Numbered from the stretch's first letter, positions 22,917 to 35,769 are shown. The stretch is DNA of 64,000 bases from Echinometra lucunter (GCA_029962745.1 CM057154.1:24870699-24934698); one strand, 5' to 3'. Made by a program: numbers and translations. The notes: generated by a model from the sequence alone, not told the origin.

Positions 22917-25397
22917 TTACTTGAACAGTACATGTCTTGGGGATATGTACCTGTTTTGAGAGTGCTCAGATACATCAGTGATTATATCCAGAGGCTGGTA
23001 ATCAACCAGTTCAGATTTAGTTACGACAACATAGCTGTCTGGACTTTACTTGTTGTAACATATGCATGGTAGTGCTTATTGTAATAACTTGTCTCGCACA
23101 CATGCAGCACAAAATACACCTGGCTTTCATATACCAGAATGTGTATGATATTTCCAAATACTGGAAGTTCATCAATGTCATGACAAACATATAATGATGG
23201 TTGATACAGCGTACCACAAAGTTTTATCCACTTTGCTTCATATAATCTTGTGGAGAAATCATTCACTTGAAGTTTCTCCATTACAAGATGGATACAGTCT
23301 TCAGTGAGAGTTATCACCTCCACTTCTCTTCCAGGTCCAATCTCCCTAGCTTCCAAAGGTGCTTTTGCAATTAGATTGTATGCATGCATTGACTGATGCC
23401 GCTTTGCCAATGAAATGCATATATTCTTATAATTGCGAACACAGTCTGCAACTCTTCCAAAATACTCATGTTTGGCCTCGTACCTCATGCCCCACACATG
23501 TATAAGAGGGCCTATCATTCGTAAGCATCTTGGATAATGTACCATGAAGTGATGTTTGGGTAGCAACCTGCGCTCAGGAAATACTTCCTTGAAATAAGCA
23601 TGATGCTCTGCAATCAATATTGACAGTTCTGCAATAAGGCCAGGAGTCAGCTGTGGCGAAAATATGATGTCCATGCAATCCAACAACTTCAGCAACAATT
23701 CCCACTTTGCATCATTTGCTTCTACTTTGGATCCAATGATAAATGGCAAATGTCTAATTAGAGTCCAAGCTTGCATTGCTTTTTGTCCAAGTGCATTTCC
23801 TTGAGAGTCTAGCTTTACAGGAGATGGTTTATTCTTCGTTTCTGTAACACCATAGTCATGACTTTCCAAGTGCTTATTCAATTCTCCAAGTGACAGTACT
23901 GGAGGCCGACACTCGAAATGAAATATTGTAACACCAATTTCATTTCATATTGTGCTACACCCTCCAAGATATCGTGCATAATGTCAAGAGAAAAGTTTGA
24001 CAATATATGAAAGAACTTGCAGTCATTCAACACACTACTGTTCTTTATTCCATAAACATGCTGGCCTGCAGCTTCAGCCTGTTGTACATGAAGATTGTAG
24101 TCATCTTTTGTTCTCAGTAAGGTATCTAGGTCCTGAAAAATGTTTTGCGCATCATCTTTGCTTATTAAGCAAAGACGGCAGTAGAAGGCAGCTGAAAAAC
24201 TTTCAACAAAACCAAACAGAGAGTTTGCACCCAAATTGTCAGCGCTGAATTGGGTTAATGTTCCTTTCTTTCTTTCACCATCTGGAAGAGAGATCCCCTC
24301 TGTTGCCAGTTTATTAATATCTGCAACAAAGTGTTGCAGTATTTCATTATAGCCATATGTTTTGTATCTTGTGCATAACACAATGCAACAAGATTGATGT
24401 TGCGAAGAGACGAGTTAAATTTTGGCGGAAGGTTCTTTAATACAAAATAAAATGCCCCTAACTTGTGAACTGTCTTGGAGCCTAACGGATTCACCGTTTG
24501 GAAATCGTCATAAAAAAAATGTAGCTGCAAAGCATTAGGATCCTCCTTGAAAAGATCAGTTTCCCTGTAAAGTTGTCCATCACAGAAATCCCTTAATACG
24601 CCGTCATTGCTGATGTGATCGCGTTTGACATAGGACAAAATCTCTGGATGCTGAACAAGCTTTTCAAGAGTCTTATCAATATCAATGTACACAATTTGTC
24701 CTCTATTGGTACTGCCTGATTATGTTGGTTCTCAAGTCGGGGAACACCCAGTCTATTTCACAAGGTTTAACCATTCCCATCCTACTGAATGTTTTTTCAC
24801 GTTTATACTCAGTATTTAAGTTTTCAATGGATGTTTAAGGGTTGTCAAATGCTCCTGTATCTCTGCTAAAAACAGTGATTCTGGCTGTCCATGATGTGAA
24901 AATGCTGATTTAACTGCTGCAGATGCACTTTTAACTACACCTTCAATTAAATCACTTGCAGAATTTACAATTTCATTCATACATGCTCTAGAAATAGTAG
25001 GTCTACTAGAGAGATTTGCTATAAATGTGAAAGCATGTTGTTCTATGTCCTCTTGACTTAAAATATCAAACACTTCATCATTGTTGTCATTGTCATCTTG
25101 ATCAATGTTATCAACAAAACCTTCTTCAATACTAGTATCATTAACATCAAAAGACTCGTCTTCCTCATTCGCCAAGTCCACTCCTTGATCATTGCCATTT
25201 TCATCTTCTTGATGAAATTTTTTCAAGTGCTTTCTAAACCCACTGAATGTGTTAAAAGTTCTTGCGCAAGCCCCTTGAACCACAAATTATTGTTTTCCAT
25301 TATGATCTGCTATTCCATGTATATATCGCAAATGGCGAAAAAGATGATGTATGCTGGGAAACTGACTACGAGTTTTACAATTAATGCAGCGCAACAT
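22917..25397 (-). pseudogene. CACTA/EnSpm transposase (Tnp2-like), frame-broken
   Basis: Read leftwards from an ATG at 25397: a Cys/His finger region (CINCKTRSQF, then ACARTFNTFSGFRKHL near 25265); an acidic stretch; a catalytic-type segment with FFYDDFQTVNPLGSK near 24500; QFSADNLGANSLFGFVESF near 24230; CRLC; VMHDILEGV-like IMHDILEGVAQYEM near 23960; then HHFMVHYPRCLRMIGPLIHV near 23520 and RYEAKHEYFG. It ends in ELVDYQPLDII and a stop at 22917-22919. The first two Asp-bearing segments match Transposase_21-type proteins. Frame changes near 25300, 24750, 24375, 23920 and 23050, several of one base, break it. It would excise and integrate the element. Confidence 0.78.
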
Positions 25398-25439
25398 TTT
25401 CTTTGGTTAAGTGTTGATCCTTCTTCCACTTCTGTTCTT

Positions 25440-25769
25440 CTACTTGGCAAAGTTTGATAATTTGGACCTCAGCTCCCGTACCCTTGGTGATTCATTGGTG
25501 GTCTTGGGGTCGATATTGTAGATGATGGTTTGAATGAAGGTCCAGAAATTATGCAGTGGCCTTGCATAATGTAACCCGAATACGTAATGCGTCTTGAAGA
25601 GCGTGTCAAAAGCACTGATGGGGCTAATGTCGGAGCAGGGAACTGCGAGGTGATCCACAATAACAAAGAATTGATCTATCCTATCCTGGGACATTCCTCT
25701 TGCAAGCAAGTATGGCTGCATCTGCTTATTCTTCCTACTCTCCAGAAAATGTTCAAGACTGGCACCACT
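25440..25769 (-). CDS. CACTA passenger gene, last exon
   Basis: Preceded by a TTCTTTCAG acceptor, in phase 0, starting SGASLEHFLESRKNKQ and ending in VRELRSKLSNFAK with a stop at 25440-25442. The centre (QPYLLARGMSQDRIDQFFV, then FKTHYVFGLHYARP, FWTFIQTIIYNI) resembles the C-terminus of a large, poorly studied family of multi-exon proteins in fish and invertebrate genomes, some annotated as SAMD3-like. That resemblance is from memory. Biochemical role unknown. It lies just upstream of the transposase on the same strand. Confidence 0.7.
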   Translation of the reverse strand, partial: SGASLEHFLESRKNKQMQPYLLARGMSQDRIDQFFVIVDHLAVPCSDISPISAFDTLFKTHYVFGLHYARPLHNFWTFIQTIIYNIDPKTTNESPRVRELRSKLSNFAK

Positions 25770-26513
25770 CTGAAAGAAGAATTAAATGTACAAATTAGAC
25801 AAGGGTCTTATCATACTGTATCAAACCATGGACTGCTGGGTATTGGCACTAAAAGTGAACCTTTGCATTGAGGATAAAAATGCTAGTGAAATATTTAGGG
25901 TGAAATTCTAAATACATGTACAAATTAACAATTTAACAAAAGCAAAAAGGCTGTTTATGGCATCTCTTTAATATCGCAGGTGCTTACTGCCTTTATGAAA
26001 CATGTCTAATGCACCCCTTTTGGAGTTGTAATTAAGAATCATCAGTAGCCAAGAAAAATCTGCAAGTTCTATACCAACACAACCATACCATGAAACAAGA
26101 TAGTGGAATTTCTATTAGTGTTACTGTTACACAGGTTAATCAAAAGTTCAAAACCCCCTCCCCCGTATATTCCAAGCAAATGGACCAGCATTATTTGAAT
26201 TGCTACACAGAGAAGACTACCTTCATGCTCAATCTGAACAAATTAATTTGAATCACATCATGATGACTTCTTTTTAACAATGACCTCACTAAACATGCAT
26301 ACTGTATCTGCACATTGAACTTCTCCATTAAGGGCATGCATCAATGAATCTGACCAACCAAAAGGTAATATTAGATTTTCAATTTCAGAAATTATCCATT
26401 GCAGTCACAATCAAGGAATTCAATGCCCGGCATGCCCGCTTATTCACTCTGCATTTTAGTCTCTGTAATAAATTAAAGGAACATGTCAAAATAATTCAAT
26501 AGCAACTACATAC

Positions 26514-26640
26514 CTTTTGGAATTGTAGTAGGTGGTCGATTGCTGAGAGCACTGAAACCTTTGACAAGCCCTTCCTCCCCTGATTGACTGGTGGAAGTAA
26601 ACAAGCAGTATGAGAATCTCTAGCGTACTGGCATCCCAAC
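26514..26640 (-). CDS. CACTA passenger gene, penultimate exon
   Basis: Bounded by acceptor TCATACAG and donor GTATGT, reading QYARDSHTACLLPPVNQG and then AIDHLLQFQK in phase 0 onto the last exon, so the join is seamless. It needs two bases from the exon before. The next recognisable exon upstream (28231-28479) ends with one spare base, so at least one exon between them is missing or unrecognised. Confidence 0.65.
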
Positions 26641-26819
26641 CTGTATGAGAAATCAAAGAGTGCATGGAGTAACAACAAATAAAACTCACATTTATAAAGG
26701 AGTGTTCCCATTGCAAATTGTGGACTTAATCCTATATCCAGACCTACGATCGAGCCTACATTAAATGGTATAATTTGGATTCTCATTAATGTGATAACTT
26801 TAACCATAAGTCAAACCCA

Positions 26820-27780
26820 CATTACTTGAATCCGCCAACTCCTTTATGCGATATAATCGCAACACGATGTTTCATGACCTTTTTTTTTTCAAGTATCGCG
26901 CCACTTTTGAGACCAATTTGTCATGCCTACTGTATGTGCATCACTTGAAGCCCAACCCTTGAAAAGAATTTGTCAATTGCCAAAATTGTTCCAGAGTCCA
27001 ATATGTCATTTTGGTTACAAATCTAATCAAAATTGTGTTTTTCAATTAATTCAAAGATAATCTCAGATTTTACTTTAAATGGCTAAAATTAATTTATTTT
27101 AGCAAAATGAAAATAAAACCAAAAAATCATAAAACTAGAGAAATTTGACTGCCACACAGTCGAAATTCATTACAATTGGATTCTTCCTACCTAGAGTAAG
27201 TAGCGTTATGGGTAAAATTGCATTTTTTGTAAAGTTCATTGACATTTGACCTTTGACCCTGGGCAAATCTGGTCCAAAATCTAATCAGTTCATCTATATG
27301 TCATGGAGTATCTCTGAGGCAAGTTTGATGAAAATCCATTAGGGCATTCTTTAGATTATAACTATAATCGCTGTAATGAGGTAGGGTGTACGGACTAGAA
27401 AGTGTGGATTTTGACTAAGTTCATTGACCTCTGACCCTGAGCTTTGACCTCTGACATCTTCTGCCTTGCCAAATTTTTTGCCATATAACTTTGAACTTTC
27501 CTACCAAATTTTATGTTGGGCCCTCCTAGCTAGAGTTATGGATAAGAATGTCATTTTTGGGTAGTTTATTGACCATTGACCTTTGACCCCAAGCTGATCT
27601 GGTCTAAAATCTAATCAGTTCATCTACATGTCATGGAGTATCCCCGAGGCAAGTTTGATAAAAATCCATTAGGGCGTTCTTTAGATATTGCCGGAACGAG
27701 GTAGGGCGTACGGACGGACAACCCCGAAAACATAATGCCTCTTGCACCCTTTGGGGCAGAGGCATTAGAAACAACAAAAG
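26820..27780. repeat. Dispersed repeat with TTGACCTTTGACC motifs
   Basis: Two related copies of a block containing AATCTAATCAGTTCATC, GTCATGGAGTAT and CATTAGGGC occur near 27280-27400 and 27610-27720, each after a TGACC(T)TTGACCC motif. The second ends in CGGACGGACAACCCCGAAAA and AATGCCTCTTGCACCC. Blocks like this are common intergenic repeats in marine invertebrates. It lies in an intron of the passenger gene. Confidence 0.6.
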
Positions 27781-28230
27781 TTCAAACATTCCCCCCCCCC
27801 TCGCCCCCCCCCCCAAAAAAAAAAAAAAAAAAAAAAAAATCATAGGAAATTCATAAAAATAAAATATATAAGAAATTAATTTAGATACCAAATTATTCAA
27901 TTTACATTGTCAAGAATATTAAAAGGAATATTTGAAAAAAAAATCAGCCTAACGGGAGCTTTAATTAGTGATTCTAAGCCCCCATCCCCTTATTTACGCA
28001 TAACTTTGCATAATTAATACATACATTTTCATATATATATAAAATATATTAATTTTTTTCAGAGAAATTAACATTTTGACAAGAGTAAGAGGCAAGCGAG
28101 GTGCATGCCCATTTTTGCAATCCTGCATTCTATCTGGGTGGCAGAATTCCCCCCCCCCTCCCAGTTGTGATGGGTCTAAATAACAGGCTGTATTGGGTTA
28201 AATGAAAAGTGTACATTAACATGCATGTAC

Positions 28231-28479
28231 CTTGACGATCAGCAAGTGGGGATTTGGATTTTACGTCCAACTCGTCCTCTGATTCCATGACCGGATCCTC
28301 GTCTGAATCCTCTGAATCAATCTCTTTCAGCTTCCCATCCATTAACTTCAACAATGAATGCTGTAGTTTCAAGCTGGTGCCTCTCTTGCTAACTCAACAA
28401 TAGGCTTCACTATGCTTGGCCACTGTTCCAGAAACTTGTTAGTGTTGTTGGGGCAGCAGGAGACCAAATCTATCTCCAC
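28231..28479 (-). CDS. CACTA passenger gene, exon with WPSIVKPIVELARE
   Basis: Acceptor CTGCAG at the 5' side and donor GTACAT at the 3' side. It reads VEIDLVSCCPNNTNKFLEQ and WPSIVKPIVELARE, then, after a one-base frame change near 28383, LKLQHSLLKLMDGKLKEI and an acidic Ser/Asp/Glu run. The hydrophobic part matches the same uncharacterised family as the later exons. The phase fits the exon upstream. The frame change makes it non-functional unless it is an assembly error. Confidence 0.65.
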
Positions 28480-29305
28480 CTGCAGTGGCAAAATAACACA
28501 TATCATGCACTATGAATAAAACATTTCAGGAATTTGGATTTATTTAAGTTAAAAAATTTTCAAACCTTGATAAATCCTGGCAAAATCACTTTTACAAACA
28601 CTTACTTGATTGTGAGGAGGGCAAATTAACAGAGGTTTTTATTATTATTATTTTATTTTGTGTACCTGGTCCAAACACCCACCTCCTCATGCCTCAACTA
28701 CAGCAGAACCTGCGCCAGAATCAATGACAGATGTGACACATTCCTTACATCATTCTCCCCACTTGATTCATTAAACGGTACAGCCTACCAAACAATTATG
28801 ATTCTATAATCATTATTTAGAATGTAGTTACCATAAAATGTTCTACCAAATTCCAGACAGCATTACTGGCACTACAACACGCACCTAAGCCATTAAGAGA
28901 CTAGAACTGTTTATTCAGCAGTTAGCAGCACACCCCTTTCGTTTTACTACCTCCAGTAGGATATTGTTTAGAGAACATATCTAGATCAAGATGTACGTAA
29001 CAAGCAAATTCAGAGTATGTGGTCCCCGCTTTCTGGTAAGCTGTGAAAGATCTTGCTACAAGTCAGAGAATACGAAGATAGGAAGCAATCTATTTTGGGA
29101 GGATAAGAAAACTGATCGTAAGGGCGAGAGTTGGGGTGAATTTTCGGAAGCCTCCCGATTTCATCGGGAGGTTTGGCATCTCTGTTAATGTCCCCTCGCT
29201 GTCACGAAGCGGGTGGAGGACAATAAATTCACTTCTGGTGCATTTTTTTTTTATCATCCAATTGTTTCCATTTTTACATGTGATGAGATAAAAAGTAATA
29301 CTTAC

Positions 29306-29649
29306 CAACCCAGGTACCTTCAAGAATTTGGAAATTCCATGATGATCTGTCCAGCGGTTTTTGATTCGTCAACCATTTGCCGTCTTAAAGCAGCTGTTGT
29401 TTTCCACTTCTCCTTTATCTGCTTCATGACAGCTGGATCATCAGCTGCTGGAGTGTGCTTCAACCAGTTGACATCTGTTGTTTTATCATGCAAGTCTTCA
29501 TCTGGTACCCGTGTTGCCCTCTTGCATAATGGACCACCTGTTGCTCCTTCATTGGCACTGCGTTTTGATGTACGCGACGTTCCTCTGTTCAAATTCTTGA
29601 TTCGATAGACCAGGAAGCCCATATTCCTTTTCTCATCATAGAAAGCTTC
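29306..29649 (-). CDS. CACTA passenger gene, exon with FLVYRIKNLNRGTSR
   Basis: Acceptor TTTGTAG precedes EAFYDEKRNMGFLVYRIKNL in phase 0 and donor GTAAGTATT follows. The middle is basic and Ser/Thr-rich (TSRTSKRSANEG), then VMKQIKEKWKTTAALRRQM. Near 29325 one base appears to be missing: the running frame stops at 29320-29322, while the shifted frame continues FLKVPGL to the donor and joins in phase to the next exon. Confidence 0.65.
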
Positions 29650-30477
29650 CTACAAATAATTACAATACAGATCATAACCATTTTAATGTGTCCTTGAAAT
29701 CACATCACTCATAAGAGTAGCAAATTCATGACAAAAAAGTAGGAAAATCATTTTGTTTTATTGCTCCCCTTTTATTTGTAGGCTAATCGCTCAGCTTATG
29801 CAAAAGTCACCCTAAGACTATAACGTACGGCATAGGCAGCAGCACCATATAACACATGTTAAGAATTAAGGACATATATCCACAAACCATATGATTTACC
29901 AAATTATCAAGAAGAATCACAATGTTTCAAGACACAAAAATACAAATCTAAAAATTCCATAAATAGCTCATCTCAAACAATGCAATAATGTATTTTTCAA
30001 CTCCTTATTCCAAACTCAGAAAAATTAGTTTGGAATTGGACTATTTCTGAGCTACTGTGTATTGTAGCTATGCCAGATCCCAAAAATAAACTAACAGAAT
30101 ATCAAATTAAAAAAGTTTTTGACATCTAATTTTCGCTCCTAAAAAATAATATACACTTAACATAAATAAGGCATTTGGTAGCTATATTCTCTTCATCCTA
30201 TTAATTTACAACCTATTAGATTCTTTTACTTTTGATGTAACAAGAGACAACAAGAGCTGGTGTACAACAGTGTACAGCCAAGAAAGAAACAGTCCGTTCC
30301 CTTTTCAAACTAGGCACAGAATGATGTGCACAAAACCTAAAAATCTCTTCTCTCGTCTACTGAATGCCCACCCCAACTCGGCATCTGATTGGCTGACTCA
30401 GATGACGTAATTTGCGCGTAAATTTTGAATGGGGAAAAGTTCTGCCCATTCCAGTTTCTCAGGTAGCTCACGTAATG

Positions 30478-30977
30478 NNNNNNNNNNNNNNNNNNNNNNN
30501 NNNNNNNNNNNNNNNNNNNNNNNNNNNNNNNNNNNNNNNNNNNNNNNNNNNNNNNNNNNNNNNNNNNNNNNNNNNNNNNNNNNNNNNNNNNNNNNNNNNN
30601 NNNNNNNNNNNNNNNNNNNNNNNNNNNNNNNNNNNNNNNNNNNNNNNNNNNNNNNNNNNNNNNNNNNNNNNNNNNNNNNNNNNNNNNNNNNNNNNNNNNN
30701 NNNNNNNNNNNNNNNNNNNNNNNNNNNNNNNNNNNNNNNNNNNNNNNNNNNNNNNNNNNNNNNNNNNNNNNNNNNNNNNNNNNNNNNNNNNNNNNNNNNN
30801 NNNNNNNNNNNNNNNNNNNNNNNNNNNNNNNNNNNNNNNNNNNNNNNNNNNNNNNNNNNNNNNNNNNNNNNNNNNNNNNNNNNNNNNNNNNNNNNNNNNN
30901 NNNNNNNNNNNNNNNNNNNNNNNNNNNNNNNNNNNNNNNNNNNNNNNNNNNNNNNNNNNNNNNNNNNNNNNNNNNNN
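30478..30977. other. Assembly gap of 500 N
   Basis: A run of exactly 500 N inside the CACTA element, between the second exon and the exon at 29306-29649. Exons of the passenger gene may be hidden here. Confidence 1.
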
Positions 30978-31629
30978 CATACAAACAAAAATTTGGGTTG
31001 ATCATTTGATTTTTTTTCTAACCCAGCAGTGTGTTGTCAGTGAGTAGAAAACAATCACACATGATTTAGGGGCAACACCCACACAGTGACCTTGAAATAA
31101 TGAAAAAACACTGTCCAGATGGACGTACGCATGGATATTATTTTTTTTCTGACGTCTCATATAAATTTTAAAAACTCTGTGAATTCTTGCACATTTTTCT
31201 TCAAATTCAGTAATGGTCGTATGAAGTAGATGTCAAATGACAGTTAATTGCCAAGAAAAATAGTGTTGCTTTTATATTTTGTGTTTAGGTATTAGATGTT
31301 TTTATTGTCGTAACGGACGTACACGGTTGGACGTACAATTTATCCGTGATGGACGTACATGTATTAAACATATGGAGTACAAAATTGTTATAATTTTCTT
31401 TACATCTTACTCATGATTATACTCTATATGTATTGTATTAAACATAAAAATGAAAGACATATCATATGCCGATGTTTTCCTCTTTGTATTGTATTGTCCT
31501 TCAAATTTCTTATGTAGTTCGAAATTTTTGCTCTTGGGTGATACTTTTCCGGAACTGCACAATAATAAAATTTAAGATTGTTGTGGAATAATTTGGTAAT
31601 TTTACCAAAATAATTTTTTGGCAACTTAC

Positions 31630-31788
31630 CAACTTCCCAATCTTCATTTTCTAAAAGGACCATGAGTTCAACTGTTCCTCCTGTTGCCGTAAGAAGTTCT
31701 GCCATCACATCTTCTTCTACTTCTGCCCCATCACTGTTATCAACAAATCTTACAGACTGGTCTGAAGAAAATCCAAATTTAGTACGCA
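31630..31788 (-). CDS. CACTA passenger gene, exon 2 (PB1-like)
   Basis: Acceptor TTCTTGCAG and donor GTAAGTTG. One base from exon 1 completes the first codon, giving VRTKFGFSSDQSVRFVDN, then GAEVEEDV and TVELMVLLENEDWEV. The alternation of beta strands with the acidic VRFVDNSDGAEVEED stretch looks like the second half of a PB1-type ubiquitin-fold interaction domain. The call rests on pattern only. Confidence 0.65.
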
Positions 31789-32166
31789 CTGCAAGAAAGA
31801 AATTGAATTGAATTAAAATACAGAAGATACAAAATCAATACTGGAGAACTATCAATCTTGCTTCAACATTCAATGAACATGAACCATCAAATTTCATGGA
31901 AATCTGTGGTCAGGAATGTCAGGATTTAGCAGGACTTCATCTTTCACTGCCCACAGCTGACCAAACGCAAACATTTTAGAACGAATCCGAGAATGTTTTT
32001 ACATATTTTCATGCAATTGCTCAAGTAACTGAAGTAATAGTCGTTAACACCTTCCATTAGTGGCGATTTCATGAAAACGAGTTTGGGGGGGGGGGGAGAC
32101 AGAGACAAAAGGCAGTAAAAACAAATTGAAACTGTTCCCATTAGTTAGCTTGCATGTAAAGTCATG

Positions 32167-33964
32167 CAGTGGCGTAACAGCCGGGGGGGGGGCAGGGGGG
32201 GCAGAGTGCCCCCCCCCCCTGAAGGATTTCAGCGGGAAAATCCACCAAACCACCGGGAAAAAATGAAAAGGAGGGAAAGGAAGAAAAAGGAAGGGAGAAA
32301 GGGAAAGGAAGGAGAAGAAAGGAAAAGAAAGAAGAAGAAAGGAAAAGAAAGGAGGAGAAAGAGAAAGAAAGAAGGAGAAAGGGAAAGGAAGGAGAACGGG
32401 AAAGAAAAAGTAGAAAGGGGAGAAAGAAGAAGAGAGAGAGAGAGGGAAAAGAGGGAAAGGAGAAAAAAGAAAAAAGCAAAGGGAAACAAAAGAAATGAGG
32501 GAAAATTTAGTACCAAACCGCGGAGTTTCCGGGTGCTCCACTCCCTGGACCCCTGCAGTGGCTTTCCCTGTAGACCCCCATCAGGGGCCCTAAGCCAGAA
32601 CCATGGGCCCCACCCGCTAGAGTCTTCGCAACAAGCAACTCGCGGTGCGGGCTTATCTCCGCATATTCTATTTCTAGACTTAGTTACCGGGAAATTTTCG
32701 GCTCTGCCCCCCCCCCCCCCCGATAACAGGCAGAGAATGTATGAGACCGGGAACAGACAACGAACAATTAAAAGAAACGTCAGAGCTTACGCGCTTCGCG
32801 CGGGAGGAGAAAATCACCATCCCTGCACCCTCCCCCTAGCATAGGGAGCGCGCTTTGCACTATATATCTCCTAAAAGAAAATCCTAGCTACACCACTGCT
32901 TCTAAACTTAATTACCGGGAAATCTTGGCTATGCCCGTATGCCCCCCTCCCCCCCCCCCCCCGATAACAGGCAGAGAGCGTAAGAAGAGCGGGAACTGAC
33001 AGCGAAAAAGCGTCGGAGCTTCTGCGCTTTGCGCCCTCCCTCCTAGGGAGCACTACCGTCCTCCTAAAATGAAATCCTAGTTGCGCCGCAGAAGATAGAC
33101 TTAATTACCGACAACCGACAATGTAAAGAAACGTCGGAGCTTCCGCGCTTCGCGCGGGAGGGAGGAACCCCCCCCCTTCCTTGCACCCTCCCCTCGTGGC
33201 GTAAATTCCGGGGGTGGGGGATTTATCACCCCCACCTGGGGGAGAGGGGGGATGGTGTGTACAAATTTCCCGCCATGCAGACACACTTTTTAAAGAAGAA
33301 AATATATTTTAATTAATCAGTTAGTAAAAATTCTGAATATATATCTGTCATAAACAATCATCATATTATTTTAGAATTTCTATTTGAAAATGCTATTGAA
33401 AACAAAAAAGTGGTTATTTTTGGCTCTCTCACTTCGCTCGCTCGTCACAATCTTAGGATTTCCATCCAAAAATGTGATTAAAATCGAGAAAAGTGGTTAT
33501 TTTTGGCTCGCTCACATCGCTCTTTCGTCATATTTTTGAATTTTTATTCGAAAATGCGATTCAAAAGCGATTATTTTCTGCTCGCTCGCTTCGCTCGCTC
33601 GCAAAATAGATATCAAAATGTGTGTGAGAGGGAAAAAATTGTTTTAAAAGTTTTTCATCCCTCACTCATTTCGTCATATTTTTGAATTTTTATTCGAAAA
33701 TGCGATTCAAAAGCGAAAAAGTGATTATTTTCTGCTCGCTCGCTTCGCTCGCTCGCAAAATAGATATCAAAATGTGTGTGAGAGGGAAAAAGTTGTTTAA
33801 AAAGTTTTTCATCCCTCACTCCTCAAATTGGATTTACGCCGGTGGAGCACTACCGTCCTCCTAAAATGCAGTCCTAGCTACGCCACAGATTCTAGACATA
33901 AAGTAGTTACCGGGAAATTTTGGGCTCTGCCCCCCCTGATAACAGGTACCTGTTACGCCCCTGA
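32167..33964 (-). mobile_element. hAT-type non-autonomous composite element, copy B
   Basis: The same element as 11105-12800, in the opposite direction. Termini are CAGTGGCGTAACAGCC at the left and CTGTTACGCCCCTG at the right, flanked by a perfect 8-bp duplication AAGTCATG (32159-32166 and 33965-33972). It carries the complementary purine tract (32260-32505), the 190-bp internal units, and the nested small element (about 33194-33854), whose right junction still shows the GAGCACTA copy of the old internal duplication. It sits in intron 1 of the CACTA passenger gene and encodes no transposase. Confidence 0.88.
33194..33854 (-). mobile_element. Nested small hAT-type element within copy B
   Basis: From GTGGCGTAAATTCC to GGATTTACGCCGGTG, followed by GAGCACTA. 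About 17 bp at its left junction, including the expected duplication, is lost compared with copy A. An internal direct repeat of about 170 bp (33527-33680 versus 33672-33820, both with GCTCGCTCGCTTCGCTCG) makes it longer than copy A's. Confidence 0.75.
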
Positions 33965-33972
33965 AGTCATGT

Positions 33973-35537
33973 TATAATAATTTACATGTATCTCCATCAC
34001 AGTTACCTTGAATGATCAAAATCATTCAAACACAGTACAATAATAATAAGCTTTGAAATTCAAGGCTGACGAGGGGGGGGGGGGAACGGTCCCCCCAGCA
34101 AAAAAATCTAGGGGAGACATGTCATTTTTCTTAGTGAAGGGGCTAATAAAACAAATTCCCCTTAGCATCAAAACATGAAGTGGAAAATTGCTTTTCATAT
34201 GACACCAAATTTATTTTGAAGTGTCAATGGGATCACATTTTAAACGCAATTCGAAAAATGCATTTGCCGTAAAAACTGTGTCCACTTTTGTGCCATATTT
34301 TAAGTGGAAAACAGCTGACAGTTTTGGCCAGTCAAAATTTAAGAAATGTGGTAGGACCACCGTATTTATTAGATCTAGATATCTATTTAAAGATCCTGAC
34401 TCTGATTTGATCATTTCCTATCTAATTTTTGTCATAATCGTGCCGGGTGAGGTACCTCACCAGATTCTCCCATAGCCTAGCAAGTGTCAGTTGTTAAGCG
34501 TCGCGCGAACCACCACTACGTATAGGGTAGGCTTCCATCTGTCTTTGGAGGAGAACCTCGAAAGTCCAAAAATGTTGTAAACTCCTCCAGACAGATTTTT
34601 CAGTCTAGTCACAACTAGATCTAGATGCCATGATATGGCCCTGGTTCAGGTTTGAATGCTGGGGTGGAATGAGTCTAGATCTAGAGTCTACACATTTTCG
34701 ACCTTGTGGCTTGAGGGCACTAGACTAGACTTTGAAATCTTTTGATATTAAAACAGTCATCATGTGGGTTTTAATGTCATGCTAAGTTGCTAACTCAACG
34801 TACTACGACTAGCCCGCTCACTCCCGCTAGCGGGAGCGTCATGCAAGCATGGTTGTTACTGAGAGATCTATGCGATGGAGCCAAGCTCGTTCCTCGACAA
34901 ACTTTTCTTAGCTCTTATTTAACATAGACTGACATTTAACTGTGTTGTTATTGTTGATAAAGTTTCTAGATTCTACACTTTTAGTTTTGGAGCCATACAG
35001 TCTAGGCCTAGACCCTACTCCCTAGGTCAAAAATTGGGCCAAAATATGTGCAAATTAAACACAATAAACTGCTAAAAGTAAAACGGGCCAGTCAACCGGC
35101 AAGTGCTCAAAAAGCTGTTTCTTTCATCCAACCAATATGCATGGCCCAGGCAGCTCTGCATATCTAATGAGCTAGAAGCGGATCAAAGTGCCTCTTTTCA
35201 TTTAATCATTTCTACTCTATGTGTTGATGAAATTTATTGTTTTTGGTATGCTTGCAAAGGAGAAGAGTCACTCGTTACTGTCCTGAGTTCATGTACCTTT
35301 GTTTCTAGAAGGTTTTGAATAAAATAAACTTGAAACTTGAAACTTGTGAAAAACCCCAAGCTAACTTAGCTAGCAAAGCGGTGTGTAAGACATGACATAG
35401 GCCCTAGAGTCTAACTTTTTTTTTTTTTTACAGTGAGACGATTTAGGCGATGCATCAAATCACTAAAAATCACAAACATCTTGCACAACAACGACTAAAA
35501 AAAATACACAATTGCAACACTTCTAAACTATACTTAC
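33973..35537. other. Intron sequence of the CACTA passenger gene
   Basis: No exon recognised. A 16-bp perfect palindrome CTCCCGCTAGCGGGAG lies near 34826. At 35315-35345 there is AATAAACTTGAAACTTGAA-type sequence that looks like the 3' tail of a truncated retroelement. Confidence 0.5.
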
Positions 35538-35634
35538 CACTATTTACGAACTTGTCGTGGTCGCCATCAAAAATAACAATTTTTTTCTGATTTTTAACCC
35601 CTGGTGGGTGACGCTTTACCACACGAACAATCAT
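35538..35634 (-). CDS. CACTA passenger gene, exon 1 (start of PB1-like domain)
   Basis: ATG at 35634, reading MIVRVVKRHPPGVKNQKK and IVIFDGDHDKFVNS, then donor GTAAGTATA after one spare base. The spare G plus the TG of exon 2 make the Val that opens VRTKFGF, so the splice phase agrees across 3.7 kb. The basic first strand with a conserved Lys, then IVIFDGD, is what a PB1-like fold would show. The start codon lies 321 bp inside the right CACTA terminus, with the subterminal repeats as its upstream sequence, so the transposon end probably serves as promoter. Confidence 0.72.
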
Positions 35635-35769
35635 GTTGTCCAAGAATCAAGATGGCGAATCCGACGCTTCGATCGCGTCGATCGCGATCAAATTCGCGCG
35701 AGAATTTTCTGTAAACTTTCAACCAATTGGAACATCGGATTGCACACACGTGATCTCTTTTTTATGGGA

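Noticed and set aside
29090..29323. A separate small gene on the minus strand starting MKVPGL
   Set aside because: Its first residues are the shifted-frame end of the passenger-gene exon; the rest is intron.
30337..31047. Open frames crossing 30478-30977
   Set aside because: They consist mainly of unknown residues from the N run.
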